Below are positions 62,973 through 64,000 of a stretch of 64,000 nt of DNA, piece by piece. Source of the stretch: Seminavis robusta (Eukaryota; Bacillariophyta; Bacillariophyceae; Naviculales; Naviculaceae); the NCBI GenBank assembly GCA_903772945.1, contig CAICTM010000158.1, positions 1 to 64,000 on the forward strand, written 5' to 3'. The number at the start of each line of letters is the position of its first letter. The first letter of the stretch is position 1. The notes under the pieces were generated by a model. It saw only the letters and a list, made by a program, of their open reading frames with translations. It did not search any database and was not told the origin of the DNA. Both the position numbers and the translations under genes were made by a program.

Positions 62973-64000
62973 ATGAAGACGGTGTCGTTCTCGACGTTAT
63001 TGGGCGGTATCACTACGGTCAGCGCCAACGCGTCTTTGCCTCCGGAGTATCATGCCCGTCCTTCGTACATTGGCCCTCGCGATCGATTCTGGAGACACCA
63101 CAAGGAAACCAAGACGTTGATTGTGGATGGCGTGGATAACTATCAGACCATTTGGGATTGTCTCTACGAAACCGAAGAAGGTGCTCTCAGCAAAGAAGAA
63201 GCGACGCAGTTGGAAACCATGTTCCAAGAACAGGTCGAACCAGGTCGTGGCATTGGACAACGCATTGTGGACAACAAACAAGATCGATGGGGCAATGTCA
63301 TTTTGGTAGAAGTCACACAGGCCATGGCACCGCTTCAAGTCAAGGCGGTCCAACGATTGGCCCATTGTGTGCGAACGTATCTCCCGCAGTATTTTGAAGT
63401 GAGGGCCATGTACAAGGAATTCAACATGGAAGAAGACGAAGGACTGGGTGGTAATACTCCCACTCATTTAATGCCCTTTTTGGGAATTTACTTGCCTACC
63501 ATTGTCGACACGATTCTGAGTACCGTTCGATTCGCGTACGATCATGCCGGATGGCAGGGAATCACCATTCGCGACAAAATCTTGGGCAATTTGCAAACCG
63601 ATCCGGATGCTCCCGTTTCCAAACAACAAGGACGTCGACGCTCGTCCACGGCCATTCCACTCCCGGAAGAATTGGGATTTCGAGCGTCCGAGCATTTGAC
63701 ATATGACGACTTTCCCAATTTGGATGCTCACTTTGATGGACAGGATACTGCGTACACGGTCAATTTTGCGCTTTCCGGACCAGAGGATTATCAGGGTGGA
63801 TACCTCTATGTGGTCGACAATGAAGGAGAAAAGACCTTTTTCAAACCAGCCAAATACTCGGCTGTGGTTTTCTTGGGAGGATTTTATTATCACGGCGTCA
63901 CTCAGATTAGTGGAGGCCATCGAGAAATGTTTTCCAACGAATTGTGGTTCAATCCAGATCTTCCTCTTGGAAATACACTCTGGAATTCCAATGGCGACAA
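62973..64000 (+). CDS. Secreted 2-oxoglutarate/Fe(II) oxygenase, prolyl-hydroxylase-like (partial)
   Basis: The ATG at 62973 opens a frame that runs off the window (342 codons seen). It begins with a likely signal peptide (MKTVSFSTLLGGITTVSANA). The C-terminal part holds the jelly-roll iron site of the prolyl/lysyl hydroxylase class: H253-F-D255 (HFDG), then TVNFALS and a DYQGGYLY strand, H307 (HGVTQI) and, ten residues on, R317 (GGHRE), which binds the 2-oxoglutarate carboxylate. Spacing is canonical. The first 200 residues match no family I know. Such enzymes hydroxylate Pro or Lys in secreted proteins. It is divergent from the secreted SET/aminopropyltransferase gene. The 3' end lies outside the window. 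Confidence 0.8.
   Translation, partial: MKTVSFSTLLGGITTVSANASLPPEYHARPSYIGPRDRFWRHHKETKTLIVDGVDNYQTIWDCLYETEEGALSKEEATQLETMFQEQVEPGRGIGQRIVDNKQDRWGNVILVEVTQAMAPLQVKAVQRLAHCVRTYLPQYFEVRAMYKEFNMEEDEGLGGNTPTHLMPFLGIYLPTIVDTILSTVRFAYDHAGWQGITIRDKILGNLQTDPDAPVSKQQGRRRSSTAIPLPEELGFRASEHLTYDDFPNLDAHFDGQDTAYTVNFALSGPEDYQGGYLYVVDNEGEKTFFKPAKYSAVVFLGGFYYHGVTQISGGHREMFSNELWFNPDLPLGNTLWNSNGD

Overview
This window looks like nuclear DNA of a diatom, probably a pennate one; Seminavis robusta would fit, but the sequence does not prove it. The reasons are compact genes with few short GT-AG introns, a 14-kb intronless coiled-coil gene, a polyamine-type fusion enzyme with a secretion signal, a remnant related to the circular ssDNA (CRESS) virus world that is known from diatoms, and frequent CTAG microsatellites. 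None of the gene families looks prokaryotic in layout, although one family (tandem amino-acid-binding domains) has a clear bacterial ancestry.

Layout. 1-7381: two decayed 3' halves of the same Ty3/gypsy LTR retrotransposon, in tandem, separated by 1.6 kb of anonymous sequence; the second ends exactly where a GCR1_C-like coding fragment begins (7382-7778). 8641-10404: a two-exon gene with an embedded ubiquitin domain, convergent with a small ELM2-like gene (10630-11125). 12488-14821: a secreted protein of six Cys-patterned repeats. 15587-29548: a 4653-residue membrane-anchored coiled-coil protein with nine 13/14-heptad repeats. 30720-32117: an F-box-like protein. 32694-40824: two tandem copies (A and B), and 53324-56098 a third copy (C), of a three-exon gene for a single-pass membrane protein with two AapJ/BztA-type amino-acid-binding domains. 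41897-49343: a compact element of about 7.4 kb with a tyrosine-recombinase-like gene, a CRESS-type replication initiator, six small genes and a hairpin origin. 49463-50772: a trypsin-like gene remnant interrupted by a TA-flanked MITE. 51394-51750: a retropepsin-like remnant. 57151-57597: a small hypothetical gene. 58029-62309: a secreted SET + aminopropyltransferase + AdoMetDC-like fusion, divergent from a secreted 2-oxoglutarate oxygenase (62973 to the window end).

How things may work together. The most novel item is the 41.9-49.3 kb element: an integrase-like recombinase and a rolling-circle Rep with a matching stem-loop, bounded by a repeat of the origin arm exactly one unit (7426 bp) apart. 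This suggests a circular replicon that was integrated as one unit. No capsid gene was recognised. The second notable theme is the cell surface and secretory pathway: the A/B/C proteins look like amino-acid sensors or scavengers, and the divergent pair at the right end could modify secreted (for example biosilica-associated) proteins or make long-chain polyamines. These functional links are inference.
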